64,000 nucleotides of DNA from Nitrosopumilus adriaticus (GCF_000956175.1 NZ_CP011070.1:620001-684000), one strand, 5' to 3'. Shown: positions 36,955 through 46,991, counted from the first letter of the stretch. The notes: generated from the letters alone by a model not told the origin. Numbers and translations: made by a program.

Positions 36955-38484
36955 CTAATTAATTAACGCTGAAGGATCAATCACTAAAGCTACATCTCCA
37001 TCAGGAAGTATTGTTGCATTTGAAAATAAATCTGATGATTCATTTCCATCTAATTTTTTTATGACAATTTCTTGATTTCTTTCAAAACCATCTACTAAAA
37101 ACCCGTATTTTTTATTATTGTTTTCAATTACTATGACGGTTAATTCTTTATTCTCACTATAGCGGGTTTTCTGTATTTCCAAAAGATCATTAAGACGGAT
37201 TAATGGTATAATACTATCTTCAAAATTAATGAATTCTGTTCCATGTACTACGTCTACCTCTTCATTTTTTATTTTCAATGTAGAAATTATGCTGGAAAGG
37301 GGAATTGCAAATCTTTCTCCAGATATGATTACCAGAAGTCCTCGTATTATCGAAAGATTTAGTGGTAGCGATAAAACTATTTTTGTGCCTATATCTTTTT
37401 CACTAGTAATTTTTACTGTTCCATTCACCTCTTCTATTTGAGATATTACGACATCCATCCCTACCCCACGCCCTGAAATGTCTGTTACTTCCTTTGCAGT
37501 AGATAATCCTGGTGCTCCAATTAATTGCATTGCGTCTTGTTCTGAAATTTTATCTGCCTCTTCTTGAGTGATTATCCCGTTATCTACTGCTTTTTCTTTT
37601 ACTCTGTTTACATCAATTCCTTTTCCATCATCCTCTATGGTGATTAGAATATTTTCTCCTTTTCTTGATACTGTAATACTTATGTTGCCTGTCTCTGATT
37701 TGCCAAGTCTGATTCTATCTTCAGAAGATTCTATCCCGTGATCTACACAATTTCTTAAAATGTGCAATAGTGGATCCACCATTGCATCTAAAATACTTCT
37801 GTCTATCTCAATTCCTGAACTATCCATATTCAAATCTATGTTCTTTTGAAGTTTTTGTGATATATCGCGTACAGTCCTATTGCATCTATCATAAATTTGA
37901 TTTATTGGAACTAGCCTAATTTTCATTGCCTGATATTGTAAATCTGTAATTAAACGTTCAATTTGAGTTGAAACTTGTTTTAATTCATTGTGATTTTTAT
38001 TTTTTATTGTTTGTTGAAGTTGCATTTTTGATGTTAATAATTCCCCTACTAAATCCACTATGGAATCAAGATCTGACATTTTGACTCTAATTGTTGAGGA
38101 TGAAATTTTTTTACTGTTTTTTTGAAATGGCATGTTTTTAATTTCTTCTTCAGGTGATTGCAATTTTTCTAAATAAGGTGTTAAATCTACTTTTAATTCT
38201 TCATCCATGATCATTTGCTGTAATAGATCAATACAAACAAAAAGTGCACTGGAAAGATCATGTGTTAGATGTTTTTCACCTTTTCTAATTTCATCAAAAA
38301 TATTTTCAATATTTTTACATAGTTCACTTGTATCATTATAGGACATAGTTGATGCCATTCCTTTAATGGTGTGAGCTGAGCGAAAAACTTGATCTAAATA
38401 TGATCTATTTGTGGGATTGTCTTCTAGTTGTAATAATGTTTGATTTATCAGTTCAACATGTTCTGTTGCTTCTGAGACATACAT
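36955..38484 (-). CDS. cheA: Chemotaxis histidine kinase CheA
   Basis: CheA autophosphorylates and passes phosphate to CheY and CheB. In the 509 residues, P1 (HPt) carries the phospho-His in FRSAHTIKGMAST at H38; P3 dimerisation covers about 130-200; the P4 ATPase has HILRNCVDHGIESSEDR near 237 and GRGVGMDVV near 338; P5 (CheW-like) is at the C-terminus. The link from P1 to P3 is only about 40 residues, so the P2 CheY-docking domain appears absent. The ATG at 38484 follows the cheB stop by 13 bp, and an in-frame stop lies 12 bp upstream, so the P1 N-terminus is slightly short. Confidence 0.95.
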   Translation of the reverse strand: MYVSEATEHVELINQTLLQLEDNPTNRSYLDQVFRSAHTIKGMASTMSYNDTSELCKNIENIFDEIRKGEKHLTHDLSSALFVCIDLLQQMIMDEELKVDLTPYLEKLQSPEEEIKNMPFQKNSKKISSSTIRVKMSDLDSIVDLVGELLTSKMQLQQTIKNKNHNELKQVSTQIERLITDLQYQAMKIRLVPINQIYDRCNRTVRDISQKLQKNIDLNMDSSGIEIDRSILDAMVDPLLHILRNCVDHGIESSEDRIRLGKSETGNISITVSRKGENILITIEDDGKGIDVNRVKEKAVDNGIITQEEADKISEQDAMQLIGAPGLSTAKEVTDISGRGVGMDVVISQIEEVNGTVKITSEKDIGTKIVLSLPLNLSIIRGLLVIISGERFAIPLSSIISTLKIKNEEVDVVHGTEFINFEDSIIPLIRLNDLLEIQKTRYSENKELTVIVIENNNKKYGFLVDGFERNQEIVIKKLDGNESSDLFSNATILPDGDVALVIDPSALIN

Positions 38485-38497
38485 CTCTCGGTAATTA

Positions 38498-39553
38498 TTA
38501 TCTGATAAGATTTTGCACCTCCTCGGAAATTTTTGAAGGGATCTTATCTAATCCAAGTATGAAATCAGCTGCATTTAGATCAATTACTGCCTTTGGCATT
38601 CCAAAAATTACGCTAGTTTCTTTATTTTGAACAATCGTGTGTCCGCCTCTTTTTTTAATTGATTTCATTCCAAATCCTCCATCGTGACCCATCCCAGTTA
38701 GAATTACTCCTACCAAGTTTGATCCATATACTTCAGATGCAGAAACCATTGTCATGTTCACAGATGGTCGTACACCAAATCTTTTTTCACTTGAATCTAA
38801 ATGGATTTTTTTATCTGGTTGTACAATCATATGATAGTCCCCCGGGGCTAAAAGAATTTCATGATCTCTGATGATCTCTCCTTCCTTTGCTTCCCTTACT
38901 ACAAATCCTGTGTTTTCAGATAATCTCTGTGCAAACTGTTTAGTGAATTCTTTTGGCATGTGTTGAACAAGTAGAATTCCTGCAGGAATTTCTTCTGGCA
39001 ATTCAGATAATACTTTTTGAATTGTTCCTGGTCCTCCAGTTGATGAACCAATGACAATTAATCTTTCAGAGGCACCTGCACCTGAAATTCTTTTTTTGTT
39101 TGGCTTAAGAGAACAAATCTTATTTTTAATTAAATGAATTGGATCTGAATTTGAAGCAATTTTTATTTTTGACACTAAAGAATCCTGAAGTTCTTTATCA
39201 TTTCCATTCTCTTGATTGATAGTTACAAAATCCACTGCGCCATTCTCTAATGCATCTAACACTAGTTTTGATCCATCCTGTGAAAAACTACTAACTATGA
39301 TTGTTGGAATCAAAATACCTTTTTTTGTCATTTCATCAATGAATGTAAGTCCGTCCATTTTTGGCATTTCTAGATCTAATAGAATTACATCTGGTTTTTT
39401 TCGAAAAACTTTTGTTAACGCATTTTCCCCATCAGTTGCAGTTAGACTTACTTCTATTCCTTCAACTGAAATTAAATCTGAGATATATTTTCTCATTAGG
39501 TTCGAATCATTAATTATGCCAACTTTGATTGACTTTAGCTGTTGTTCTAACAA
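38498..39553 (-). CDS. cheB: Chemotaxis methylesterase CheB
   Basis: CheB has an N-terminal receiver (VGIINDSNLMRKYISDLI, phospho-acceptor in DVILLDLEMPKMDG near residue 56) and a C-terminal methylesterase with IVIGSSTGGPGTIQ near 166 (catalytic Ser), QHMPKEFTKQFAQRL near 193 (His) and GMGHDGGFGMKSI near 288 (Asp). It removes receptor methyl groups when phosphorylated by CheA. The start appears to be TTG at 39553, with a T/A-rich box 25-30 nt upstream. Confidence 0.95.
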   Translation of the reverse strand: MLEQQLKSIKVGIINDSNLMRKYISDLISVEGIEVSLTATDGENALTKVFRKKPDVILLDLEMPKMDGLTFIDEMTKKGILIPTIIVSSFSQDGSKLVLDALENGAVDFVTINQENGNDKELQDSLVSKIKIASNSDPIHLIKNKICSLKPNKKRISGAGASERLIVIGSSTGGPGTIQKVLSELPEEIPAGILLVQHMPKEFTKQFAQRLSENTGFVVREAKEGEIIRDHEILLAPGDYHMIVQPDKKIHLDSSEKRFGVRPSVNMTMVSASEVYGSNLVGVILTGMGHDGGFGMKSIKKRGGHTIVQNKETSVIFGMPKAVIDLNAADFILGLDKIPSKISEEVQNLIR

Positions 39554-39645
39554 AGGGAATTATACTCCCATACAAATTTTAAATGAATTAACATGATGAG
39601 TAATCATAATTTTTAATTAAAAAAAGTAATAATAATATGATGTTT

Positions 39646-39662
39646 GTCTGAGCCGAACAGAC
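39646..39662. promoter_or_regulatory. GTCTG-N7-CAGAC inverted repeat
   Basis: A perfect 5-bp inverted repeat with 7-bp spacer lies between cheB and the small upstream gene. Its arms are part of the GTCTGTT/AACAGAC half-site seen elsewhere, but the spacing differs from the main palindrome. Confidence 0.3.
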
Positions 39663-39677
39663 TCTGATGCTGTTTTG

Positions 39678-39911
39678 TTAATTTTCTAAAATATCATTTT
39701 GAACTTCATGTGCTCTTATTAGTGATATTCGGAATTGATTATACAATATAGGGTTGTTGTCTTTTTTTGCTTTGATTTTTAATTCTATCAAATCCTTTAC
39801 AATTCTTTGAATGTGCTCTTGTTCCCATTTTTTATCCCAAATTTTATTTTTTGACTTGATGTCTATTTTATCCCACATTGAATTAAGATCAGTTTGATAA
39901 GATATGTGCAT
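39678..39911 (-). CDS. Small charged protein in che cluster, 77 aa
   Basis: This is a short helical protein (LNSMWDKIDIKSKNKIWDKK, then HIQRIVKDLIELKIKAKKD) rich in Lys, Asp and Trp. No family is recognised. Its place between cheW and cheB on the same strand suggests a chemotaxis-related partner, but that is position only. Confidence 0.5.
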   Translation of the reverse strand: MHISYQTDLNSMWDKIDIKSKNKIWDKKWEQEHIQRIVKDLIELKIKAKKDNNPILYNQFRISLIRAHEVQNDILEN

Positions 39912-40012
39912 GATACTACAATCTTATTTTTTTAATTAAAAATAATGGTAATATCTAAGAACTTTGAATTCCAATATGGAATAGATTCAAAATATGCATA
40001 AAACCCCTGTTT

Positions 40013-40601
40013 CTAACCATTAATTTTTTGATTTATTATTTCTTCAATTTCAGGAAGAATTTCATCCTTTTCAATATTTTTAATTTCTTCAGATGAGATA
40101 TTATCAGTTTCTTTTGACTGCGATACTGGGTCTTTATTTTCGTTTTCCCCTATGAATTCAGGAATATCTAAAATAACATATAATTTCTCATTTACTTTTG
40201 CTATCCCTTTGATGTATTTTGTATCATTGAATGCTTCCAATGGAGCCGTCTCGATATCTTTTTTATTTAATCTTAATACCTCATTTACTTCATCTACTAA
40301 AAGACCTGTAAGTACATTTTTAGAATCTGCAACTAGAATTCTTTGTTTTGTGTGATTGGCATTGGTATTATTTGAAATCCCAATCTTACTGTTAACATCA
40401 ATTACTGGAATAATTTTCCCTCTTAGATTCATGACTCCTTTAACAAATGATTTTGATTTTGGTATTTTGGTAATTGTGCCAACAGTCTTAATTTCTTTGA
40501 CTTGCTGAATTGGAACTGCATAATTCCCATTTTTTTGATGATTCATTTATGGTAAATGTCACAACTTGCAGAATTTCATTTGAATTTTTTTCTTCAGACA
40601 T
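40013..40601 (-). CDS. cheW: CheW adaptor, reading frame interrupted
   Basis: CheW couples receptors to CheA. The conserved CheW core reads NGNYAVPIQQVKEIKTVGTI, then SFVKGVMNLRGKIIPVIDV, followed by an acidic tail of about 40 residues. The expected N-terminus is present in another frame: ATG at 40601 overlaps the receptor stop as TAATG and encodes [19 protein letters not shown]. The two frames meet at a run of seven T on the given strand (40530-40536, A7 in the gene). Removing one base gives a continuous full-length CheW. Unshifted, the upstream frame stops after about 36 codons, and the downstream frame could only start at an internal ATG (40546), losing the first strand. This may be a sequencing error, programmed slippage or real decay. 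Confidence 0.85.
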
Positions 40602-41968
40602 TAAAAACCGCCTTCTTTTAATTTTTTAATTATTCCTCTGAAAAATGGATTTGGGTTTTTACCAGTCTCTATATCTTTACATGCTTCTTCAATACCTGTC
40701 ATCTCCATTAATTCTGTAATGGGTGTTCCAATGCAAATGTAGCCTTTAATTTTTTTCTCTTCATCAAATATTGGACTAATTGTTGTTTTTAACCAATATG
40801 TGCTTTTATCGATAACTGTATTTCTTATGTAACCTTGGAAAACTTTTCCACTTGAAATCGTTTGCCATAAATTATCTAGTAGTTTTTTATCATGCCAATC
40901 TAATTTGAATATCTTGTGCATTTCTCCCTTTAATTCTTCTTTATCCATTTTTGTAATCTCTAAAAAGAAATTATTCATGTAATTACTTAATCCATCAATA
41001 TCTGTAGTGGATATGATAGTTGACGAATCTATGACGTCTGTAATTTCAGCTAAAGTATTTGCTGAAGTGTTTGCATCTTTTAGAATTCTTGTTTCTCTAT
41101 CTTGTGCCTGTGCAATATCTGAAAAGCTACTTAGATTTGTTTGGGCTACTGACAACACTTCTTCACTTGCAGCAGTTGCCTCTTCTGTACCGCTAGATAC
41201 CTGTTCTGTAGCTGCTGAAATTTCTTGCATTTGAGCAACAACTTCCGTAATTGAAATTGAGATATTTTTTATTGATACTAGAATATTTGTGATTACTCCA
41301 TAAGCATCTTGAACTACACTATTTCCTTTCTGAATACTATCTGTTGTTTTATCTGATGAATCTTTTAATGATGTTACAAGGTGTGATATGTCTTCAGCTC
41401 CTTTTTTAGAATTTTCAGCTAATCTTCTTACTTCATCTGCTACAACTGCAAATCCCCTGCCTACATCTCCTGCTCTAGCTGCCTCTATAGCTGCGTTAAG
41501 TGCTAACAGGTTTGTTTGTTCAGCAATTTGGGTGATAAATGCAGTCATGTTATCGACTTTGGCAAGTTCTAGTGTTAGTTTTTGAACATCTTTTGATGAT
41601 TCAGAAACAATGGACTTCATACTGTCCATCTTACTCATACCCTTTTCGGCATCAGCACTAATGGTTTGAGTAATTTTTTCTGATTCTTTCATCATATTCA
41701 TTGCTTTGTTTGCATTTACTGCAACTCCTTGAATTGCAGTTGCTATGGATTGCAATGACTGTGACACTTCTTCAATTCCACTGGTTTGACTTTTTGTTGC
41801 TGATTCTAATTCCATTACTGTATTACTAAGCTGTTCTGAAGCAATTACTGCTTCATCAAATGTCCTTAATACCTTTGATGTGATTTTTTCATCATCTGCT
41901 GAATCATTAAATGTTTGTTCTGTTCTTGTTAATTTTTTGTCAATAGCCTCAGTTGATTGTGATGTCAT
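40601..41968 (-). CDS. Soluble methyl-accepting chemotaxis protein with C-terminal PAS
   Basis: This is a chemoreceptor without transmembrane segments, 455 residues. The methyl-accepting signalling domain comes first (about residues 40-310) with the highly conserved tip [20 protein letters not shown] and [16 protein letters not shown] near 150-190. A PAS-like domain follows at about 325-430 ([20 protein letters not shown], then [20 protein letters not shown]). It would sense an internal signal such as redox or a small ligand and signal through CheW/CheA. Its stop overlaps the cheW start. Confidence 0.93.
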   Translation of the reverse strand: MTSQSTEAIDKKLTRTEQTFNDSADDEKITSKVLRTFDEAVIASEQLSNTVMELESATKSQTSGIEEVSQSLQSIATAIQGVAVNANKAMNMMKESEKITQTISADAEKGMSKMDSMKSIVSESSKDVQKLTLELAKVDNMTAFITQIAEQTNLLALNAAIEAARAGDVGRGFAVVADEVRRLAENSKKGAEDISHLVTSLKDSSDKTTDSIQKGNSVVQDAYGVITNILVSIKNISISITEVVAQMQEISAATEQVSSGTEEATAASEEVLSVAQTNLSSFSDIAQAQDRETRILKDANTSANTLAEITDVIDSSTIISTTDIDGLSNYMNNFFLEITKMDKEELKGEMHKIFKLDWHDKKLLDNLWQTISSGKVFQGYIRNTVIDKSTYWLKTTISPIFDEEKKIKGYICIGTPITELMEMTGIEEACKDIETGKNPNPFFRGIIKKLKEGGF

Positions 41969-42056
41969 AACATCATATTGAAAATTTTCTAGTTAATGAT
42001 TTGTCTGATCATAGAGGACAGATAATATTGAAAAAATCATTTCAAGAAAATCATTC

Positions 42057-43541
42057 TTATATTCCTGGGACTGGTGCTGTAAAGATTATACTATCTAAAA
42101 AGTCTGCCATGAATTCATTTATTGCAAACATTGAGATTCCTCCAACTACAAGTAATATGCCAATATGGAAAAAGACTGTTTTGTATAGTCCTCCTTGAAT
42201 AATCTTTATTGCAAAACCACTAATTATTGATGTCATAATTAGCAAAACAGGCATAAGCATGCTCATGAGGACTGGATCAATTGGACTTAGCTCAAATGCG
42301 GCATTTGAAAGATCTCCTTCTGATAAATCATTGAATAATTCTGTAAGCTTATTCATTAATCCAAAGATTGATAGAGATAATACATGTAAAATTACTACAA
42401 CTAATTGAAATGTGGATGCATTTTGAGCTCTTTTCCCTCTTAGTTCACTAATCTTTTTCGTAATATCTGCAACTACATTTCCTACCAGGTTCATATCTGC
42501 GCCTTTGTATATTGATGTTGAAACAATATCGTTTCCATTTGCGATAATATGGTGTCCAGCTTCAATTGAGAATAATTGGAAACATATGGTTTGGTCTATC
42601 CTATTTTTAATCCTATTTTTTAATCCGTCAATAAATTCTTGAATTGTTCCAAAATTACTCCTCATTACTGCCTGAAGCGCTTGTCCCATAGAGCCTACTG
42701 TGGATAGCAATTGACCAAAATGAAGAATAAATGTTGGATACCATTCTGTGTATGTGGCAATTTTAGATTCTTGTTTTTTTGCAATAATTCCTGGATATAA
42801 CAATGGTATTCCTCCCAATCCTATTGCAAGAATTGGTGGCAACATATTTGTCAATAAAAGAACTGCTGAAACCCCAACTGTACCAAATATTCCTACATAC
42901 ATCTTCATTCTAAATTTTTTCTCAATTGCATCATCTGTATGAGCTAATACGTCTCTTGGAAACATAAAAAACATCATTGCTACAAATACTGCCATTCCTG
43001 CACCCGTCCCCATCATAGAAACTATGAGAATAGATTCTGAATCACCAAATCCCATTAACATACTCATAATTGAATTTGCAGAAATCATAAATGATGCAGT
43101 GGACATTAAAGTGTAAAACATTTCTGAAAATAATTTTTGTGTTTCAAGATTTGCCTCATATTTTATGGCATACGTCTGTAAGGAGTTTTTTAATTCATCT
43201 CTAAAAAATGTCTTCAAATCATCTCCTAATCTTACAACTTGAGATAATTTTACTAAAAGTAACTTCATAGGATCGTCTTTATTGTTTGAAACTTTTCTAC
43301 CCATCATTTCACAAGCAGAAGCTAGTCCATATGACCAACCTACACCTAATCTATAGGTGTCTCGAAATGCCTGGGAATATTTTCCATATTTAGAATCCTT
43401 TCCAGTTTTAAAAAGCTCAACGGCTCCAATCTCTCCCGTTGAAATACAGTATAGTAAACCGATGAAATACACAAAATTTTCATCTACTTTACTACCTGTT
43501 GAAAACATATTTTTTACATCTTTTACTTTGTTGACCATCAT
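42057..43541 (-). CDS. arlJ: Archaellum platform protein ArlJ/FlaJ
   Basis: ArlJ is the polytopic membrane platform on which ArlI acts. The 494-residue protein has the TadC/GspF-like fold with TM segments at about 155-175, 182-200, 225-245, 255-270 and several at the C-terminus (about 390-480). The cytosolic region (KYSQAFRDTYRLGVGWSYGL, then GDDLKTFFRDELK) is typical. It overlaps arlI by 4 bp as ATGA, so it is the last gene of the arlGFHIJ run. Confidence 0.93.
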   Translation of the reverse strand: MMVNKVKDVKNMFSTGSKVDENFVYFIGLLYCISTGEIGAVELFKTGKDSKYGKYSQAFRDTYRLGVGWSYGLASACEMMGRKVSNNKDDPMKLLLVKLSQVVRLGDDLKTFFRDELKNSLQTYAIKYEANLETQKLFSEMFYTLMSTASFMISANSIMSMLMGFGDSESILIVSMMGTGAGMAVFVAMMFFMFPRDVLAHTDDAIEKKFRMKMYVGIFGTVGVSAVLLLTNMLPPILAIGLGGIPLLYPGIIAKKQESKIATYTEWYPTFILHFGQLLSTVGSMGQALQAVMRSNFGTIQEFIDGLKNRIKNRIDQTICFQLFSIEAGHHIIANGNDIVSTSIYKGADMNLVGNVVADITKKISELRGKRAQNASTFQLVVVILHVLSLSIFGLMNKLTELFNDLSEGDLSNAAFELSPIDPVLMSMLMPVLLIMTSIISGFAIKIIQGGLYKTVFFHIGILLVVGGISMFAINEFMADFLDSIIFTAPVPGI

Positions 43542-45208
43542 TGCTCATCAAGCTCCTTTAGATATTCTTCTAATCCAATTTCATTACAATGTGAAATTGC
43601 ATTAAACACATCATAATAATTGAAAATTTTCTTCTCCATCATTTTTTCTAGAATTTTTGATCTTAATTCTAATTCATCATATAATTTTCCTTCATCTTTC
43701 TTTTTCATACCTCTTTTTTCTAAAACTTTTGAAATGAATAAGGCACTACTTCCCTTTCCTTTGAATCTTACAGTATCTGTTCCTGCATCCCAATCAAATA
43801 CAGGAATGAACATAACGTTACCATCATTTGATATTCCTAAAATTTCATTAATTGATAAAACACGACGAACTCTTTTTCCTTCGGGATTGAGAACTGCTCC
43901 TTGAAATAATGCTAGGTTTAGATTTTCCATGTAAGTCTTTGGAATGTTAATTGGATCGTTTGAGAGTCTTTGAATAAGGGGGACCATTCCTGCTGCGTGA
44001 AATGTTGCAATAACTGGGTGACCTGTCTGCATTGCTGCAAATGCTACGTTTCCTTCTGCACCTCTGATTTCTCCTACGAGAATATAGTTTGGTCTCTGTC
44101 TTAATGCTGCTTTTAGTAGATCATCCATTGTTACACTAGAAGCTGCATTCCCTGTGTTTCTTGTTGCTTCTGTAATCCAATTGTTGTGAGGTAAAGTTAA
44201 TTCTGGCGTATCCTCAATTGTTACTACTTTCCAATTTGCAGGAATAAATGCAGTTAATCCCATTAAGGTTGTTGTTTTCCCTGATGCTGTCTCTCCATTT
44301 ACAAAAAGACTCATTCCTGCTTCTAGCATCATCCACAAATAAGCAACTTCAGTAAAATTCATCACACCTGATGTTAGAACTTGAATAATTGATAATGGGG
44401 TACTTGCAAATTTACGTATTGTTGCATTTGTTCCTTTTCTACTGATATCTTTTCCAAACACTATGTTAATTCTGGAACCATCTGGTAATGTTGCATCTAC
44501 AACTGGTTTTGCATGTGATATTGTTTTTCCAAATTGCTCCGATAAACTAATAATCAACTCATCAATTGCATCCACACTAAGAAAAACAGGTACCTTCAAA
44601 GTTCCAAATGCTTTATGAATAATGTACATGTTTCCTGCACCAATAATGGAAATATCTTCAAGGTTAGGATCATTTAGGAATGGATCCAAAAGGCCCGTGC
44701 CTGCACGTTTTTGTAGAAAATGATATTTTAAATCATTCATTTTTTTTGATTCAACTGGAAAATTCTTGACTGTAAAAGGATCTCCTAATTTAGAATAATC
44801 CACAGGTGATGATGATGCTACTAACGTTTTACTGAGATATGTGTCAACCATATTGAATCTCTCTGTGATCTCTACTGGTGGATCTAACCCTCCAGCTTTT
44901 GCAGCAAATACTTTGTCTGCAAATTCCATTAATTCTCTTTCCGGCTCATCAGGTTCAATTATAACATATTCGTTATACCCGTCATCAGAAGTAGTGTGTG
45001 GATTTATGTGGATGAATGTATCTTCTGCTACTGAATAAATTAAATTTGGTTCCTTCAGCTTTTTATGTTCTGCCTTTAATTCTTCTGAGAAAAGAGGTAG
45101 TGGATTCCCTTTGCCTTGGTATGTTTCCAGATAGTTTTTTAGATATGGTTTTTCCTTTATTTTTGCAACAAACTCAGCATCATTAATTTTTGATAAGTCA
45201 AAAACCAT
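43538..45208 (-). CDS. arlI: Archaellum ATPase ArlI/FlaI
   Basis: ArlI is the hexameric secretion-type ATPase that assembles and rotates the archaellum. The 556-residue protein shows Walker A as VNGETASGKTTTLMGL near residue 308, the Asp box VVTIEDTPELTLP near 328, Walker B with NYILVGEIRGAEGNVAFAAM near 373 and the His box GHPVIATFHAAG near 394. The acidic N-terminal domain precedes these. It follows arlH with an 8-bp gap. Confidence 0.96.
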   Translation of the reverse strand: MVFDLSKINDAEFVAKIKEKPYLKNYLETYQGKGNPLPLFSEELKAEHKKLKEPNLIYSVAEDTFIHINPHTTSDDGYNEYVIIEPDEPERELMEFADKVFAAKAGGLDPPVEITERFNMVDTYLSKTLVASSSPVDYSKLGDPFTVKNFPVESKKMNDLKYHFLQKRAGTGLLDPFLNDPNLEDISIIGAGNMYIIHKAFGTLKVPVFLSVDAIDELIISLSEQFGKTISHAKPVVDATLPDGSRINIVFGKDISRKGTNATIRKFASTPLSIIQVLTSGVMNFTEVAYLWMMLEAGMSLFVNGETASGKTTTLMGLTAFIPANWKVVTIEDTPELTLPHNNWITEATRNTGNAASSVTMDDLLKAALRQRPNYILVGEIRGAEGNVAFAAMQTGHPVIATFHAAGMVPLIQRLSNDPINIPKTYMENLNLALFQGAVLNPEGKRVRRVLSINEILGISNDGNVMFIPVFDWDAGTDTVRFKGKGSSALFISKVLEKRGMKKKDEGKLYDELELRSKILEKMMEKKIFNYYDVFNAISHCNEIGLEEYLKELDEQ

Positions 45209-45216
45209 TTTCTCAC

Positions 45217-45918
45217 CTATGCGTTAGCCATTGATACAGGAACAATCTTTATGCCAAAAATCAAATCTACCTCAAATGCAAATCCTGCCTCAGGGGTATC
45301 TGCAGCACCTAATAGTTTTATGATTTTTAGAGTTTTAACTTCTCTATCTCCTACTACTACTGTTCCTAATTTAAGATATACATCTGCAGTTCCAATTACT
45401 GCCGTATTTGTAGCGTCTGAAAAATCTGATGAATGACTTGTAATAATTACTGTTTTACCCTTTGCAACAATTTCCTTACAAAATGAGAGAAAATCTAATA
45501 TTGATTCATTTTTGGAATTATTGACCATCGGTGAAATTGAATCAATAACTACTCCATCCACCTTATCTATTTTTTCTAAAATAAACTGTTTAATTGCAGG
45601 TAAAATTCTCTCAGTGTTTTTCTCAGACCATTTTGCATTTTTGATGTACATTGGAACAAATATCAGTTGACTGCGAACAAAAGGTTTAGAAAAATTAAAT
45701 GTGATTGATTTCATTTTTTGAATATGCTGTTTTACAGTATTCTCAATTACACAAAGTAGGCTTTTTTTTGTTGTTAATAATCCGTTCATGATCTGAGCTG
45801 ATATGGCACTTTTACCTGTGCCATGAGCTCCTTCAATAAACACAAGTGATGGTGATGGAATGCCTCCACCGAACTGTCTGTCGATTTCTTCATTTCCAGT
45901 AGAAATAATATTACGCAT
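45217..45918 (-). CDS. arlH: Archaellum ATP-binding protein ArlH/FlaH
   Basis: ArlH is a KaiC/RecA-like ATP-binding protein that forms a ring in the motor with ArlI. The 233-residue protein has NEEIDRQFGGGIPSPSLVFI then Walker A EGAHGTGKSAIS near residue 30, and DGVVIDSISPM near 124 as Walker B region. It does not have a strict catalytic Glu in an obvious site, as in known ArlH. It is followed by arlI. Confidence 0.92.
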   Translation of the reverse strand: MRNIISTGNEEIDRQFGGGIPSPSLVFIEGAHGTGKSAISAQIMNGLLTTKKSLLCVIENTVKQHIQKMKSITFNFSKPFVRSQLIFVPMYIKNAKWSEKNTERILPAIKQFILEKIDKVDGVVIDSISPMVNNSKNESILDFLSFCKEIVAKGKTVIITSHSSDFSDATNTAVIGTADVYLKLGTVVVGDREVKTLKIIKLLGAADTPEAGFAFEVDLIFGIKIVPVSMANA

Positions 45919-45996
45919 AAGTACACCTCAAATTGAACACGATCAAACTATGAGAATTTTCTATTAAAGAAAATGTTTGACTTTTTTGAACAGAAC

Positions 45997-46500
45997 TTAG
46001 ACTAGTTTTGTTTCTTTTACTACTATCCCGTTATCTGTTGAAATAACTATAATCATTGTGGTGCCACTTTGTAGCAGTCTACTAATTGTACCCTCAATAA
46101 TTATGGATTCTCCTTGATTGATAATTTTAGGATCTATCACATCGTTGCTAAATAGAGTGATACACCATTTTCCTACACCACAAACTTCTGCATATTCTAA
46201 ACTTTCAGTATATGTTGTACCTGCACTATCATAGGTAATGATCATGTCAAATTTATCATATGCCCATAATTTCTCAATACCTGTGTTTGTAATATCTACT
46301 GTAAATGTAGATGCAGGTGCAGCTGTAATTATAGAATCTATTGTAAATGAAGTTTTTAGAATTTTATTTTCCAAATCTGATGTTTCAGTAGATGCATCAG
46401 AAAACAATGCAGCTTGATCTGTAAATCCTCCAAATGTAAAAATCACATATGTAATTCCGAACATGATGATTCCACCACTAATTGCATTACTTAGGCCCAT
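45997..46500 (-). CDS. arlF: Archaellum stator protein ArlF/FlaF
   Basis: The 167-residue protein has one N-terminal TM (AISGGIIMFGITYVIFTFGG) followed by an external beta-sandwich domain with STFTVDITNTGIEKLWAYDK and FDMIITYDSAG, as in ArlF, which binds the S-layer and anchors the motor. Two Cys (VCGVGKWC) near residue 110 could form a disulfide. It follows arlG. Confidence 0.85.
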   Translation of the reverse strand: MGLSNAISGGIIMFGITYVIFTFGGFTDQAALFSDASTETSDLENKILKTSFTIDSIITAAPASTFTVDITNTGIEKLWAYDKFDMIITYDSAGTTYTESLEYAEVCGVGKWCITLFSNDVIDPKIINQGESIIIEGTISRLLQSGTTMIIVISTDNGIVVKETKLV

Positions 46501-46511
46501 TTGAAATCCTC

Positions 46512-46991
46512 TTAAGACACGGAGAATATGTGATCGTTTGACTCTCCATTTGATATTGTGAATTGAATCAAATATGATGTTGAAGTTTGTAATGCAGAAT
46601 CATCTTGTAATTGGATTTGTATGGTTTCCCCTTGATTCCAAACTGAACTAGGATCTTTAGTTCCATTAAAACTCCACTGGGGATTTGAACCTGAAGAATA
46701 TCCTACATAATTTACCGATGTAATCGGCCCGAAATACACATCAACTGAATCTAATTCTCGAATTGGAGTTAATCCTGTATTTTTTATCCAAGCCTTCACT
46801 GAAGTATTATTGATTTTACTTACGTGGATGATTTCAAACTTGCTTAACATTTTATCTTTCTGTGCTTCAGTATTTGCTGTGTAATATCCTTCAAATGTCC
46901 CGACTTTACTTACAACTATTCCTGTGATTAGCCCTGCAACCACTATTGATGCTATAATTAAAATCCCTTCACTAATCATTCCAGATGACAT
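46512..46991 (-). CDS. arlG: Archaellum stator protein ArlG/FlaG
   Basis: This 159-residue protein has a TM (MISEGILIIASIVVAGLITG) and a beta-rich external domain (IIHVSKINNTSVKAWIKNTG, DSVDVYFGPI). Position and form match ArlG, which forms filaments capped by ArlF. Its ATG overlaps the stop of the upstream PVVQE-repeat gene (TAATG), giving translational coupling. Confidence 0.82.
   Translation of the reverse strand: MSSGMISEGILIIASIVVAGLITGIVVSKVGTFEGYYTANTEAQKDKMLSKFEIIHVSKINNTSVKAWIKNTGLTPIRELDSVDVYFGPITSVNYVGYSSGSNPQWSFNGTKDPSSVWNQGETIQIQLQDDSALQTSTSYLIQFTISNGESNDHIFSVS

Noticed and set aside
39495-39510. GGTTCGAATC resembling a tRNA T-arm
   Set aside because: It lies inside cheB and no cloverleaf or acceptor stem can be drawn around it.
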